From Chinchilla lanigera (Eukaryota; Chordata; Mammalia; Rodentia; Chinchillidae): a stretch of 64,000 bases of DNA. The notes beneath the pieces are model-generated. The model saw only the letters and a list, made by a program, of their open reading frames with translations, was not told the DNA's origin and did no database searches. Both the position numbers and the translations under genes were made by a program. Below are positions 36,693-48,499 of the stretch, piece after piece (position 1 is the first letter of the stretch; each line of letters starts with the position of its first letter). Location: contig NW_004955477.1 in assembly GCF_000276665.1 (NCBI RefSeq), positions 5,083,309-5,147,308 on the forward strand, read 5' to 3'.

Positions 36693-37035
36693 TGTTACGG
36701 TTTGGATCTAAAATGTACCCCGGAAGTCTCAGAGTGACTGGATCATGGGGGCGCTGCATTCATTAGTGGATTATTCATAGCTGAGTTACTGTTAGTGGGT
36801 GAGCCTTGGTGAGATGCAGATCATGGGGACACTGTGGAAGGTTATATAGTCTCATCCCTGGCTCCTCCCTTCTCTCTCTGCGTCCTGACTACCATACAGT
36901 GTGCAGCCTTCCTTGCCATACCATTCTCCCATGCTGTTTCTGCCTTCGTGCCTGTCCTGGGCTGAACTGTGACATTCTGAGCTAAAGTAAACATCCCCCT
37001 TAAGCTGCAGGCATCAGGAAAGTGATTAATACACT
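36693..37035 (+). mobile_element. MaLR-type solo LTR (MT-like)
   Basis: It starts tgttacggtttggatctaaa, with gactggatcatgggggcgct in the middle, ctcctcccttctctctctgc, and gagctaaagtaaacatcccc in place of the usual polyadenylation region. Order and length fit a MaLR LTR, though divergence is high. Confidence 0.65.
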
Positions 37036-37411
37036 GGAACGTAGGGTCAGGTTTTGGTCACTCTCCCTGGACAATGAACTCCTTCGATCCATACATCTTA
37101 CACACAACCCAGGAGAGTTCTTGAGATTTTTTAGCTCATCCACATCCCTTGGATCACATTGATTTCAACAAGATCTCTTTTCCCTTATCTGTCCTACTCA
37201 CTTAGAAGGTATAAAATGCCCAAAAGACAATAACCTCTAACAGCTATTATTCCAGCATTTGTGCTTTTAATCAGGGTGAGCAAAACCAAAGCACTTGCCC
37301 AAGCCATTTTGGAATGTGATTTTCTCAGGAAAGATCAGCAGCCAAGTAACTTTCTAACTTATCAAACTAGCTTCAACTCACAGCTGAAGTGCTTGAGAAC
37401 AGTTTGCAGTC

Positions 37412-37650
37412 TTCCTAACACTTACATTTTGCTTACTGTTTGCCAGGCAGTGTTCTAGTAACTGCATACAATTTTAGCTCATTTAATTGTTGCCACCTAG
37501 GAGGCTGATGCACTCTGATACCTACTTCCCACATGAGGAAGCCGAAAAAACCTGGGCAAGGTATACACATCTCACTGGGCAGTAGAGACACTGGATTGCA
37601 TCTTAGGCTCTTTGTCCCAGGATCTCTGTCCTAACAATTGTGCTAACCTG
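37412..37650 (+). mobile_element. MIR SINE
   Basis: gtttgccaggcagtgttcta, acaattttagctcatttaat, acctacttcccacatgagga and the following caaggtatacacatct follow the MIR body. Confidence 0.7.
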
Positions 37651-37974
37651 TCTCTCAACACCAAGCAAGACTTGAATTCCAGTCTTCCAAATCTTGGGAC
37701 AGGGCTTTTGTTGAAGAGAAAACTCCAGGTCAATTGGTAGCTCAGCTCTAGGATACAGAGATACGAAATACTGCCTAGCAAAGCATAAGTGAGATAAAAT
37801 GTTATTAACAGTAAAAGGTAGCAAGTTTTAACTGAAAATAACATAGGGTTAATAAGTTTATAGGCAGGAAGTAGTGGAAGCTGTCCTTGGTGTTAGGGGC
37901 AGGTAGTTATATCTCTATCCTTGAATATATTTGTTGACGTGATAGACCACATTCAGCTCTGTCAGTAGATACCA

Positions 37975-38135
37975 GAGGGTCTCTGTTAAATTATTTAACT
38001 TTGATGTTAAAAGCAGCCATAAATGATTTATAAATAAATGAGTGGTTGTGGCTGTGTCAGTAAAACTTTATTTACAAAAAAGGCAAAGGGCTGATTTTGG
38101 ACCTTTGGCTATAGTTTCCCAACCTCTGAGATATG
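37975..38135 (-). mobile_element. hAT-type DNA transposon relic, reverse orientation
   Basis: The + strand reads ggttgtggctgtgtcagtaa, aactttatttacaaaaaagg, gctgattttggacctttggc, tatagtttcccaacctctg. This is the opposite strand of the family seen at 32195-32402. Confidence 0.6.
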
Positions 38136-38699
38136 ATTCTCTGCAATTTCCTATTTCTCTGCTTAGGGTTATAACATGGTAGAGGGAATGCTGGTTCCAT
38201 CATTTAATTCACGGATCCCACTCTACACAGTGAAAAGAAAGTCTCATCTGTTTAGTGTAGATCAGAGGAATTAGGTACATATGAGTGACTCTCTAGATGC
38301 ATTTTTTTTTATTATATGGAGAGGAACGTTATTGTTCGTTTCCTGAGCTCTCATGGTCTGCTTTGCTACAGTGAACAAATGAGTTTGGAATCAGATGTTA
38401 TCACAGGCTTAAAATAAGGTTATCCCTGTTAATGGGAGATGCCACACAGCTGGGTTTCAGGGCAGAGGCCTCTGGAAAGTACATCTGTTCTCTGTGCAAG
38501 GTAGTATTTCCTGCTTTGCCTTTCAGCCTCCCCTCCACAAAACTGTCTTTCTCCATGACCCAAATGCTCGGAACAGCACTTTTGCCAACAAGGTAGTAAC
38601 CCTTTCTAGGACTGGTGATGGGCTGAAGCAGATTGTGAGTTTTCCCTCAAGGTTTGTGGCTCTGTGTGATCAGTGAGGAAAAGAGTAAATGTACTGCGG

Positions 38700-39234
38700 T
38701 CAGCAGAGTTCTGTTAATGACCCAGAGAGCCCTCACCCTTGGATAATCTCTCAAATGTGAATATGAACTCTGAATATAATGCATTGTCACTTGTGTGATT
38801 ATGTCACCTTGCTTTGAAAAGGGGATCTTGCGGGTACAAATAAGGTCACTAATGAACTGACTTTATGAGATTATGTAGTTGGGCTTGATGTAATCACACC
38901 AGCCCTTGCAAAGGAGAGAGTTTCCTCTGGCTGGTAGCAAAAGAAGGAAGTGAGAGATTCAAACCTTAAGAATTGTTCCTGCCATTGTGGGTGAGGCGAT
39001 GGAGGAGGACATAAGAAGGAATGTAGGGGGCTGTGGTTAGAGCTCAGCGGCACAGCGCCTTGCTTGGTAAGTGCAAGGTCCTGAATTTGATTCCTGGTCC
39101 AAAGACAAAGAATGACCATAGGTCACCTCTAAGAACTTCCAGTCAGCAGGACCTCAGACATACAGCTTCCTTGACCTCAGTCTTCTGAACTCTAAGCAGA
39201 ACCCCAGTGAACTTGAATTAGAACTCTGAGATCA
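38700..39234 (+). mobile_element. Old ERVL/MaLR-type LTR with an ID insertion
   Basis: tttatgagattatgtagttg, ggcttgatgtaatcacacca, gcaaaggagagagtttcctc and the later tgacctcagtcttctgaact follow a common mammalian LTR. An ID at 39026-39105 splits it. Ends are uncertain. Confidence 0.45.
39026..39105 (+). mobile_element. ID-type SINE, short tail
   Basis: ggctgtggttagagctcagc, gcgccttgcttggtaagtgc, aaggtcctgaatttgattcc then only a short A-rich end. A degraded duplication (agaaggaatg/acaaagaatg) may flank it. Confidence 0.8.
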
Positions 39235-39244
39235 TCAGTGAATG

Positions 39245-39488
39245 GGATTTTTGTTTGTTTTATTTAGTTTTAGTTTTGCTTTAATTAGTTTTTGTTTAGG
39301 TTTGAACCCGTGGCCACCTGCATCTTAGGCAACCTTCAACTGCTATATCCCCAGCCTTTTTTTTTTTTTTTTTAATTTTTGAGACAGACAGTCTTACTAA
39401 GTTGGCCAGGTTGGTCTTGAACTTCTTAATCCTCCTGTCTCAGTCTCCCAAGTAGCTGAAATTACAATTGTGTACCACCATACCTGGT
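39245..39488 (-). mobile_element. B1-dID dimeric SINE, reverse orientation
   Basis: The + strand shows a T-rich tail, the ID-related unit (gtttgaacccgtggccacct to actgctatatccccagcc, about 39298-39357), a 17-T linker, then the B1 (gagacagacagtcttactaa, ggccaggttggtcttgaact, ctcctgtctcagtctcccaa, ccaccatacctgg). A near-exact 10-bp duplication tcagtga(a/g)tg at 39235-39244 and 39489-39498 shows dimeric insertion. Confidence 0.87.
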
Positions 39489-39499
39489 TCAGTGAGTGT

Positions 39500-39970
39500 T
39501 TTTTACACCACCCCTCTTTTTTTTTTAGTAATTTGTAAGGCTGTAAAGGAAAACCTAGCAAGATGGCAGGCTTTTAGGCAAGCCAGCAGCCATGCGCAAG
39601 CAGAAGCTCCAGGTTGATGTCCTGTGTCTGCAGCACCATTAGGAAACAGTGTCAGAACGTGAACTCATACCTCACTGGGGGCCACCTCTGAGCCCTGTCT
39701 GTGACTCTTGCTTCTATAGGCTGCAAGGACAAAGAGAATTGAAACCTGAAGCTGCACAGACTTAACAACAGAATGGTAGTAATTCTGAGCAGTCCTAAAT
39801 TCAAAGAGCTGAAAACTCTCAGCTGGGAGTCCTGCTCTTTTTCTAAATGCTTTGACAATAGCTGAGTTTTCAAGAACATTAGTCCCCTAAATTCTCCTTA
39901 GCCCACTAAAATTTTTCGGAGCCCTCTTGACACATAGAAGGCAATGAAAACCTTTGCCCTTTCTATCTTT
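39500..39970. other. Unique intronic sequence, nothing recognised
   Basis: No repeat or gene is identified. Confidence 0.4.
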
Positions 39971-39974
39971 ATCA

Positions 39975-40065
39975 CACTTCTAACAGCAGCTGCTATCCAT
40001 TGGACAGCTGGTATACCCAGCCTCTTTACAAGTACAGTCTCCTTCGATCTTCACCCTCCTGCCTT
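39975..40065 (+). mobile_element. Probable MIR fragment
   Basis: cagcagctgctatccattgg, cagcctctttacaagtacag, tcttcaccctcctgcct show MIR-like order only over a short span. Confidence 0.35.
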
Positions 40066-40069
40066 CTCT

Positions 40070-41000
40070 GCCCAGAGCCCTTAGCTCTTTGACCAAAGCT
40101 CACAGCCTGAACATGACAGCACGTGATGCTGCCTCCCAGCTCCCACTCTTTCCACTTCTCCAGCTTTGTGTGTTTTCCCCAAGTTTTTCTCACACAGAGA
40201 GACCCACTGACCCAAGGTGGGGAAAACTAAGTGAGTAGTGAGTACAAGTTTCCAGACAACAGTGAGGATGGGAAATGTGAAAAATGTCACCAGCTGCCAA
40301 GCCTCTGCTCTCCGAGTCACCCAAATCTCAGAGTGGCATAGAACCTTGTCCCATTTTTAGCCTGTGGCAAGTGAGCCTCAAGCAAATTACATTAGCTTGC
40401 TAAATGATTAAAGTGCCCTTAAGCAAGTCTTGAAAATGAACCATAATAAATTCTAGGCACTCCTGGTATCGTCTGAGCTGGAACCAACGGGAAAGAAGCT
40501 TTCTCTTTTGTTCACCTAGTTTCATTTAATAATTTCTACCTTAAACCACACAGGTCATTCGAGGTTCTGGGCTCCTTAGGTGGATATACCTATGTTCTAC
40601 TTTATTTTGTTCAGGGTACTTTGCTGGGTACCCTGGGGAGTCACAGTCAGCACAGCCATGCCCTCTAGGCATGCAGAGGACATCAGGGCACATGGCATGT
40701 GGCTGGCCACCGTCCTGTGCAGAGTCATGGAGAAGTGGCCTACGAGGACCATTGTGGGCTCTGGGTGGATGGTTTTTGTCTTTGTTCGTGTATCTCTGCT
40801 TATTAATGCTTCGCCTATTCCTAAAACAGATCTGAACAACCTAGTGCCTTGGGGAGTAAAGGCCAAATGTCCTTATTCCTGGGTATGTTTGTTTTAATCT
40901 TTTAAATTATGGAACTGAGTCACACTGATGGTACAGATATAGACCAAAAATATTCCAACTGCTACAGTTTCTGGAAAATACCATTTCAGTTCCTTCACAT
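40070..41000. other. Unique intronic sequence, nothing recognised
   Basis: Paired open frames near 40580-40897 on both strands have no known homology. Confidence 0.4.
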
Positions 41001-41004
41001 GTTT

Positions 41005-41205
41005 TTCCTTGCATTATCAATGTATAATTAAAAATTACCATTTTAACCATTTACAAGGGTATGGCTCATGGGCAGTAATTATATCCACAGTGTTTTATGG
41101 CCATCACCACTCTTTCCAAAATCTTTTGTTCCCAGTAAGAAATGTGTAATCCCCAGTCCCCATCGTCATCCCTGTTTCTGCATATCTACGACTCAGAAAA
41201 TGTTG
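41005..41205 (-). mobile_element. LINE-1 (L1M-type) fragment, reverse orientation
   Basis: The + strand order gcattatcaatgtataatta, ccacagtgttttatggccat, caccactctttccaaaatct and the later aatccccagtcccca follow the reverse complement of an old L1 3' end as I remember it. Confidence 0.55.
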
Positions 41206-41800
41206 CAGAGTGAGATGACAGCACAATGGGGCCCTGGCAGAAAAGTCATCCAAGGTTGTCCGGCTTCCTCTGCCCACCAGCCTGCCCTGGGACAGATGCC
41301 TCCAGTGGTGGTCCTTGTGTCAGTTAGTGATGAGGAATGATAAGAAAGGCCTGGGAAGGTCCCTGGTAGGTAGCCCCTGGGGTGCTGCTGGAGGAATCTC
41401 TGGGGTGATCCAGGATCCTACTGTATTTGCCGCAATTGTTGCTTAGTGTGAGGCCCCACACTCCACAGCCTGCCTCCACCAGCAGTAGAGACTTCTCCCT
41501 TCTGTCCTATCAGATGCTGAGTGGAGGGCCAGTAAAATGAATTCACCGACAGACAAAAAATGTAGGAAAAACAAGAGCTTGTTTAGATCACTGAATACAT
41601 TGTGAAGAGGGACAGCAGAGGAGTTTCCAAGTGAGGAATCCAGTCATGAAGTCAGAGAGAGGGATTTAGGTGTTTGTTAAAGAGATATGTGGGAAGTAGT
41701 GTGAGTTGGAAAGTGTAGATAGGTTAAGAAATGCATTTTCAAAGGCATCCTGTTCTTTGTTAATCTTTTGGGAGCACCTGTATTGTAACATATTGTACAT
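41206..41800. other. Unique intronic sequence, nothing recognised
   Basis: No repeat or gene is identified. Confidence 0.4.
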
Positions 41801-41817
41801 CAAGATTATAAATTGTC

Positions 41818-42014
41818 GGGGCTGGGGACTTAGCTCAGCGGCAAAAGCGCCTGCCTGGCAAGTGCAAGGTCTTGAGTTCGGTTCCCGGTACCGGAGAAAA
41901 AACCAAAAAAAAAANNNNNNNNNNNNNNNNNNNNNNNNNNNNNNNNNNNNNNNNNNNNNNNNNNNNNNNNNNNNNNNNNNNNNNNNNNNNNNNNNNNNNN
42001 NNNNNNNNNNNNNN

Positions 42015-42053
<39 letters not shown>
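41818..42053 (+). mobile_element. Young ID-type SINE with an assembly gap in its A-tail
   Basis: The body 41818-41895 is a clean ID: ggggctggggacttagctca, an A-box-like tagctcagcgg at 41831-41841, a gcctgcctggcaagtgcaag core and a B-box-like gttcggttc at 41876-41884. These are the internal RNA polymerase III promoter boxes of its tRNA ancestry. The A-tail holds 100 N, then resumes as pure A. A perfect 16-bp duplication aagattataaattgtc lies at 41802-41817 and 42054-42069. Intact boxes, an exact duplication and a long tail mark the youngest insertion here. Confidence 0.97.
41915..42014. other. Assembly gap (100 N)
   Basis: Exactly 100 unknown bases with A runs on both sides. This is the usual placeholder length for a gap of unknown size. 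Confidence 0.99.
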
Positions 42054-42057
<4 letters not shown>

Positions 42058-42279
42058 TTATAAATTGTCAAGGCTTCTCACTTAGACCTCACAAAAAGGC
42101 TCCTTGGACTTAGTTGAGGGTATCTATATACCTATGGGAGAAGATAGAACATTAGCTCAGGGGAGGAAAGGGTAGTTATTGTATTTACTTTTATCTTGTG
42201 CTGTTTTTAATGCCTCATTACTGCAGTGCTCCATGACTGTCCAGCGTATAAGAATTCCTCTTTCTCATTATGGCTGTCT

Positions 42280-42560
42280 GACTGGAGGAAGGTGATATCT
42301 CATAGAAATTTTGATTTGCATTTTACTGATTGGAGATATTAAGCAATTTTTCATATACCTATTGCCATTTCCATATCTACTTTTAAGAACTGTCTGTATA
42401 GCTCTGTTTTGACCACTTTTTAATCATACTGTTGGTTTTTTTTGATATGGAGTTGTTTCAGTTCCTTATAATTTGGATATTAACCCAAAATTGTCAGATA
42501 TATAGTTTGCAAATATTTCTTCCCATTCTGTAGATTGTCTCTTAGAGAAAAGATTTACAA
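42280..42560 (-). mobile_element. LINE-1 fragment, reverse orientation
   Basis: The + strand order gatatctcatagaaattttg, atttgcattttactgattgg, cagatatatagtttgcaaat and atttcttcccattctgtaga is the well-known reverse complement of the L1 ORF2/3' end. Confidence 0.85.
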
Positions 42561-42583
42561 ATATATGATTTTTAAAATATAAT

Positions 42584-42775
42584 GCTCAGATGCCCTGGTG
42601 GTGCATGCCTATAATCCCAGCACTCTGGGAGGTTAAGGCAGGAGGATCTCAATTTTGAGCCTAGCCTGGACAACTTGGGAATTTCATGAGACCCTGTCTC
42701 AAAAAAAAAAAAAAGGTGCAGGGAGTTAGGGAGGGGAGCTCAGTGTAAAGGCCCTAGGTTCTATCCTCAGTATAA
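42584..42775 (+). mobile_element. B1-dID dimeric SINE
   Basis: B1 unit 42584-42714 (gccctggtggtgcatgccta, taatcccagcactctgggag, gaccctgtctc then A linker) followed by a shortened ID-related unit 42715-42775 (gtgcagggagttagggaggg, gagctcagtg, ctaggttctatcctcag). A weak flanking duplication (aaaatataat/aaaataagtaat) is possible. Confidence 0.82.
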
Positions 42776-42990
42776 AATAAGTAATAAATAAATAGATGTA
42801 ACATTGAAATGAGACCTAGTGAAAACACGTCGGTGCCCTGGCAGTGCAAGTGGAGGGAACTTACCTTTTTTTTTTCCTTAATGGGTTTACCCCAGTATTG
42901 GTACTACCTTCTACTTCAGGGTTCTGAGTGAGCTGTTATATCTGCTAGACTTTGGGAATGGATTTTTAAGGTTTCTTGGATTGCCAAGTT

Positions 42991-43094
42991 ACTTTGTTTT
43001 GTTTTGTTTTGTTTTTCTTCTGGTACCAGGAATTGAACTCACGACCTTGTGCTTGCCAGGCAGTTGCTGTGCCACTGAGCTAAATCCCCAGCCT
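42991..43094 (-). mobile_element. ID-type SINE
   Basis: The minus strand reads gctggggatttagctcagtg, core with cctggcaagcacaag, caattcctggtacc, and a tail seen as (ttttg)n on +. Flanked by caagtt at 42985-42990 and 43095-43100. Confidence 0.92.
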
Positions 43095-43339
43095 CAAGTT
43101 TCATTTTCTGACCATGTAAAAATAGGTGTAAACCCATGTTCCCCCATTCCCCACCACCACCACCAAAAAAAGAAAACCTCTCCAAAGACCTTTGTGAAGG
43201 ACAGAGCAAAATTCAGTCATGGCTTTCTGGGAATTAGCAGATGTTCTTTAAAGTGCAAACAGAGTCTCAGTAACCCTGCTGTTGTCCTGGAGAAGCAGCC
43301 AAGGGCAAGCCCTAAATCATGAGTGAGTGAATACAACTT

Positions 43340-44045
43340 CGTTTCAATAAAACTTTATAATACCTCACACACTACTGAATAGCTAAAAAGGAATTAGATA
43401 TAGATCTATATATCTATAACTATATATATATTGATCAGGAAAATTTAGAGCATTTGTGCACAGTTAGTAGAAATATAAAATGATATAGTCACTCACCATA
43501 GAAAATAGTATGGTGGATCTTTCAAAATACCATATGATCTAACCATACCACTTCTATATATGTACCCAGAAGAATGGAAATCAGGAACTCATTGAGATAT
43601 TTGGATAAACACAGTATGGTGACTACACACAATAAAAATACTACTCAGCTTTAATAAGGAAATTCCAGCAGTAGTACTAACATAGATAAAACATGTTTTG
43701 TTAATAAGAGAAACAAATCACTCACACAAAAGATAAATATGATCCCACTCATATTTGGTGCCTAGAGTTGTCAAATTCATATAGACAGAAAGCAGAATGG
43801 TGGTTGCAGGGTCTGGGGGTGGGGTGATAGGGAGTTCTTGTTTAATGGGTATGAGTCTCACTTTTGCAAGATGAAGAGTTCTGTGAATGGATGGTGTGCA
43901 TCCATCTATGGATCGTATCTATGGATTACACATCACTGTGAATATACTTAATGCCACTGAACTTTACATTTAAAAATGACTAAATGGAAAGATTTATGTT
44001 ATATGTATTGTACTCCAATTTTTAAAAAGATTTTTAAAAACTTCA
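43340..44045 (+). mobile_element. LINE-1 3' end (L1MA/MB-like)
   Basis: Forward-strand L1 landmarks in order: gaaaatagtatggtggatct, ccatatgatctaaccatacc, atgatcccactcatatttgg, agaatggtggttgcagggtc, ttgtttaatgggtatgagtc, gtgaatatacttaatgccac, tgaactttacatttaaaaat, and gtattgtactccaattttta at the tail. Many in-frame stops are present, so it is a dead copy. Confidence 0.88.
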
Positions 44046-44049
44046 CTCA

Positions 44050-45090
44050 TAAAAAACAAATTTTGAGCCCTAGTTTACTGATCCTTGATTCACAGAATGG
44101 GAACGGCCATTGTAGCCAGTGTAGGAAGCAGGATTTCAACCAGGAAAGTCTTGGGCTGTAGGATTGCAGCTGGGACACATTCTAGACAAGTCCTACCTAT
44201 GGAGACATAAGAAGGTTAAGGCTTGCCAGGAAATTGGCAGGAGGGATGAACAGGCAGAGCACAGAGAGTCACTTAAGGCAGTGAAGATACTTTTTATGAT
44301 ACTATATTGGGGAATATGTGTCACTGCACATTTGTCAAAACCTATGGAATGTACAACACCAAGAGTGAGTCCTCGTGGGAACTATGGACTCTGGGACTCT
44401 GGGTGATGACTAGGGTTTGGGTGTCAATAGAAGTTCATTAGTTTTTACAAAGGTACCACTCTGCCATGGAATGTCGATCATGTGAGAGGCTGGGTATGGA
44501 GGGAGTCCCAGTAAACGAGAACTGTGCTTTCCACTCAGTGTCACTGGGAAACTAAAACTGTTGTTAAAAAGTAACATCTTCTAATAATAATAATGTAGGA
44601 TGGAAGGTACAGATGAAACAAGTGTAGGTAGAGGGTTCTAATAGTTAAAACTGAGTGAAGGGTCTGTCACCATGCTGTCTACATTGGTATAGGTTGGAAA
44701 GTATCCTGAATACAAAGTGTAGCCAAAACAATTGCAGGGATTCATTTGCATCACCGTGGCCACACCCACTGAAGTTCCTAAGAAAGGCAGTGCAACATGT
44801 GGCAGGAGTTCAGCCTCAGTCCTCGATTTCCAGAACAGGAACAGCTGTCCCTCTAAGCCTCATTTTCCATATTTGTAAAATATCCCATGCTGCGTACCAC
44901 ACAAGACTTGGAAGCATCAAAAAGCACAGTTTATCTGAAAGCAGCATAGTGCCTGGAACAGAGGAAGGGCTTGGTACGCACCAAACTGCGGAGCAGCAAG
45001 AGAAAGAAGGGAGACCCAGCGCTCTCAGGATTGCCGTTCACAAGTACTGTTTGGGTCACAGCTGAGATAGAGTGTGAATCCTGTGTACCA
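44050..45090. other. Unique intronic sequence, nothing recognised
   Basis: Open frames up to 136 codons have no known homology. No repeat is identified. Confidence 0.4.
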
Positions 45091-45091
45091 C

Positions 45092-45130
45092 TGCATTGCC
45101 TCTTTTTTTTGTTTTGTTTTGCATTGCCTC
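45092..45130 (-). mobile_element. Apparent tail-only retroposition (poly-T with target-site duplication)
   Basis: A 17-bp T-rich stretch (45103-45119, tttttttt then gttttgttt) is flanked by an exact 11-bp repeat tgcattgcctc at 45092-45102 and 45120-45130. This is the pattern of an extremely 5'-truncated SINE or other RNA. Confidence 0.7.
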
Positions 45131-45134
45131 CTTG

Positions 45135-46870
45135 AGGCTTCTGTATTCCTCTCAGCTGGGTCTGTTTCTGCCAGAGCTGGCCGGCACAAAGGCTCAGCAC
45201 AATTTGGGTCTCAGTTAGGAGTTTGATGGATGCTTAAACCTTTACTGATTTGAGGAAGAAATGAGGAAATCATTGTGAAAAGAAACTAGAGCTAGTACAC
45301 ACAGGACGTAGTGGCAGTTGACTATTTTTCCTTCAGGGATTCTGACCACAAGTGACCCTTCCCAGCCTTGTACTCAGATCCCACCCCCCCATCCTGTTAC
45401 CTACTACCTTCAAACGTATGTAGACTTTCCACCCTACATTGCTGGGTGCTTGCTTATATCTGGCCCCAACTGATCTCCATTCCCGGAAAGTTCTAGTGAA
45501 ACTGGTCCTTCTACTCTTTCCCAAGCCCAAAGTCAGGAGCAGGTCCCTCCAGGTCCTCATCTTCTGTACATCAGTCACTGTTCTTGCACTGGGGGCTTTG
45601 GAAGAAGTCACCTCTTCTATATGTTTGGCTTCTGTGTCCCACGAAGGTCCCGTGATGGGAAGCTTCTGGCCCTGTTTAGCCACTGAATCTGTAAAAGAGC
45701 TACCCTGCCAATTGTGGGCTGTGCTAGAGGACTGGACAGCTGAAATGAAACATTCATTATCTCTCTTTCCCATTTAATTAAAGTGACATTCTCTGCATCT
45801 TTTTTATCACTTCACCTTAAGTTCCCTCTTCTTCCCAGCATTCCCGAATTATGCGCAAATCTTTTAAGGCAAATTTCCAGCTACTATCACTTGACTCATT
45901 GTCCTGTAGGAATGGAATCTATCACTTTTAATTTGTTTCCTTTTTCCACCCATTTTGGGCAAAACATTTTGCTAAAGGATGTATATTCTTCCCCAAAGTG
46001 ACTTGTTTTAATGCCAGAAGTATTTAAATGCCCTCATATTGAATGGTACAATCTAATTATGTAACTTAAAGTAAGGTTAGGGAAGGAATAAAGAAAAGCT
46101 TCAAAATTTGAGAAATGGAGCTTTGTGTTTCACTGAAAGTTCAGTGCCTTTCTCTGTGTTTTCCTCTCTTTAGCAATGAGGCACCTCCTCTTGAGTTTTA
46201 TGTCCAGCAAACAATGGGTAGCAGAGATGCTGGAAATGCCTGAGGCTCCATCATAATAAAATCATTTTAGTGCCTGCCATTGTGCCAGGAGCGTGTAATA
46301 GTTAAATTGGTTTCTGATTACTTTCCACTTGCCAAGTTCCCCTCTTCTCAATTAACACATAATTATTTAGGATTGTGCTACTTTTATTGTCTCACACATC
46401 ATGTCCCAATAGGCAGCTTTTGAGGGATGGTTTCCTGTTGGAGCTACAAGTCCTCCCCAGCCCTTTCTGTGCAAGGACAGAGTAGCATGTGGGCCAAGAG
46501 GCCAGGTGAATAAGAGACCCTTTAGAAATATCATATGGAGAGAATTAGTGCTCAGCAGGTGTCTGCTGCCTACACAGCCTCACCAGGTTACCCTTAGTCT
46601 GCGTCTCAAAGATGTGCAAAGTGTAGAAGTCCTGGGCCCCCTCTCCCTTTTACCAAGTGAGACTTAAAATCTTACAAAGTTTCAGTGGAGCTCAGTAGTG
46701 TTGAGTGGCTTTTTATCATGCAATGATAGCTCTTACCTTCAATCTCAAAATTAAAAACAGAACAAAACCCAGAGATTCAAAGTTCTTAGGAGCTCAGAGG
46801 AACCAAAGCGTAGTGCTTTCCTCTGTTGGTGGAAAGTGTGAGAATCTCAAGAACTTAGCAACTGTTGTGG
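45135..46870. other. Unique intronic sequence, nothing recognised
   Basis: Paired open frames at 45333-45777 on opposite strands (146 and 112 codons) have no known domains. The AT-rich 45780-46400 segment is repeat-free. Confidence 0.4.
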
Positions 46871-46874
46871 TTCA

Positions 46875-47160
46875 CTGACACATTTAATCTATTTTAAATT
46901 GAAAAATAATAATTTCACATATATAGGCAATATAGTGTGATGTCATGATGTATGTGTAGTTTGTGGAATGATTAGATCAAGCTAACTAACACATCTGTCA
47001 CCTCACATTCTTATAATTTCTTTGGTGTAGAGCAATTTCCTGAAGGCCATGTAACTAAATATTTACATGGATATGATTGATTGACAGATAGATAAAGTAG
47101 GATTAAGACTTTAAATATATGGATGTATAAATTTGTCAACTACATTTAAACTCATACAAC
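46875..47160 (-). mobile_element. LINE-1 3' UTR-like fragment
   Basis: attgaaaaataataatttca, gtgatgtcatgatgtatgtg, tttgtggaatgattagatca, agctaactaacacatctgtc, and acctcacattcttataattt resemble a common L1 3' region. Orientation and subfamily are uncertain. Confidence 0.55.
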
Positions 47161-47466
47161 GCTGTCAGGATTTAACTGTAGAAAGTTGTTTCTACTGCGA
47201 ACTCATTAGGAGCTCACCTGGTTAAAAGTCCAGGATAGAAGAGATAGAAGGTTAGGAAAACCTCCTAGGTTGATTTGTTCTTTTGTTTAACTATATGGTC
47301 TTGGAAATGATCTGTCTCCATATCCATTGACTCCACATTTTTTTTAAAAATGGCTTATTTTTTAATAGGTTTGATAAACATTCTGTTCTTACATCCCGGA
47401 GACAGGAATGGTTTACCCAGAATGGGGAGATTCATTTCATTCCATTGGGCTGTTAGAAATAAAACT

Positions 47467-47574
47467 GACTAAAAGTATAGGACCATGATAAAACACTTGA
47501 CTAGTATGTGTGAGGTCCTGCGTTCAAACCCCAACACTGCACAAAAGTAGGGAGAAAAAAAAGAAAGAAATAAG
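47467..47574 (+). mobile_element. Old ID-related SINE
   Basis: A diverged ID-like body (accatgataaaacacttgac, gtgaggtcctgcgttcaaac, cccaacactgc) with an A-rich tail. A flanking duplication aataaaact lies at 47458-47466 and 47575-47583. Confidence 0.72.
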
Positions 47575-47584
47575 AATAAAACTT

Positions 47585-48480
47585 CCAGATTTCTCCATCT
47601 GATGGCGTTTGGAATACCTTTAGGATATCATTTGTTTCTGATTCTGTCTGCATTACTTATCTGTGTGATTGGTTTTATCTTCTAAAGTTTTACATTATAA
47701 ATAAGTCTTTCCACAGATTAAAAATGATTCCAGAGAACTGCATTAAATGCAGGCTTATCCTTTTTAATCACTTTGCCCATTTGGGACAGCATCCATGAAA
47801 TCATTTTATTCTCCCATCCTTAGCTTTGTTTCTTAGAAGTTACCTAATTCTTCTGGCTCAGGATAAGAAGTAACTTGTTTGGTTCACAGAGTGATTGATA
47901 TCTTCCCCTGGAGCCTCTGGTTTTGCTAGGAGGGTAAAGTAGCACCTAACAGTTCTGTTCCCTCTGTCCAGCTTTCTATTCCCTGCAAGCATCTTTCTCA
48001 AGACCCTGCATTATGCCCTCTGCCTGTATGCATCACATCCTGATGCTTACTTACTACCCCACTGAATGGGAGAATGAAAATTCAGATTGCCAGAGGGCGG
48101 ATTCCACCACCCTGAGAGAACAAGGTCTAAGTATTTGTTTGTTTTTGTTTTGTTTGGCTGGTGGGGAGTCCTGGACACACACCCTGCCTCAGAGAGATCT
48201 GTGACTACAGCTATAAAAGGGGGGGGGGGGCTCTCTGATATTTAAAAGACAAGATTTTTGCCTTTAAGGAACAAGCGTGTGAAAAAATAAAAGGGATGAA
48301 GGAATGAGCTGTGGAGGTCAGGAGAGAGAAGGAACAAATGCCCAGCCACAGCTACAAAAGCCTGAACAGTGTGGGTAACAAGAACCTAAAAAGAGCTGAA
48401 CCTGCCATAGAAAGTTTATGTAAACTACAAAGACTCCAGGAGAGCAAGAGGCTTCCAAATACTCTGCCATCTCTGGGGTC
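47585..48480. other. Unique intronic sequence with a 12-G run
   Basis: A run of 12 G lies at 48219-48230. Nothing else is recognised. Confidence 0.45.
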
Positions 48481-48499
48481 AGAGCCTGATCTATAGGCA

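Noticed and set aside
41818..41895. tRNA gene call on ID elements
   Set aside because: The A- and B-box resemblance comes from the tRNA origin of ID SINEs. Tails and target-site duplications show retroposons.
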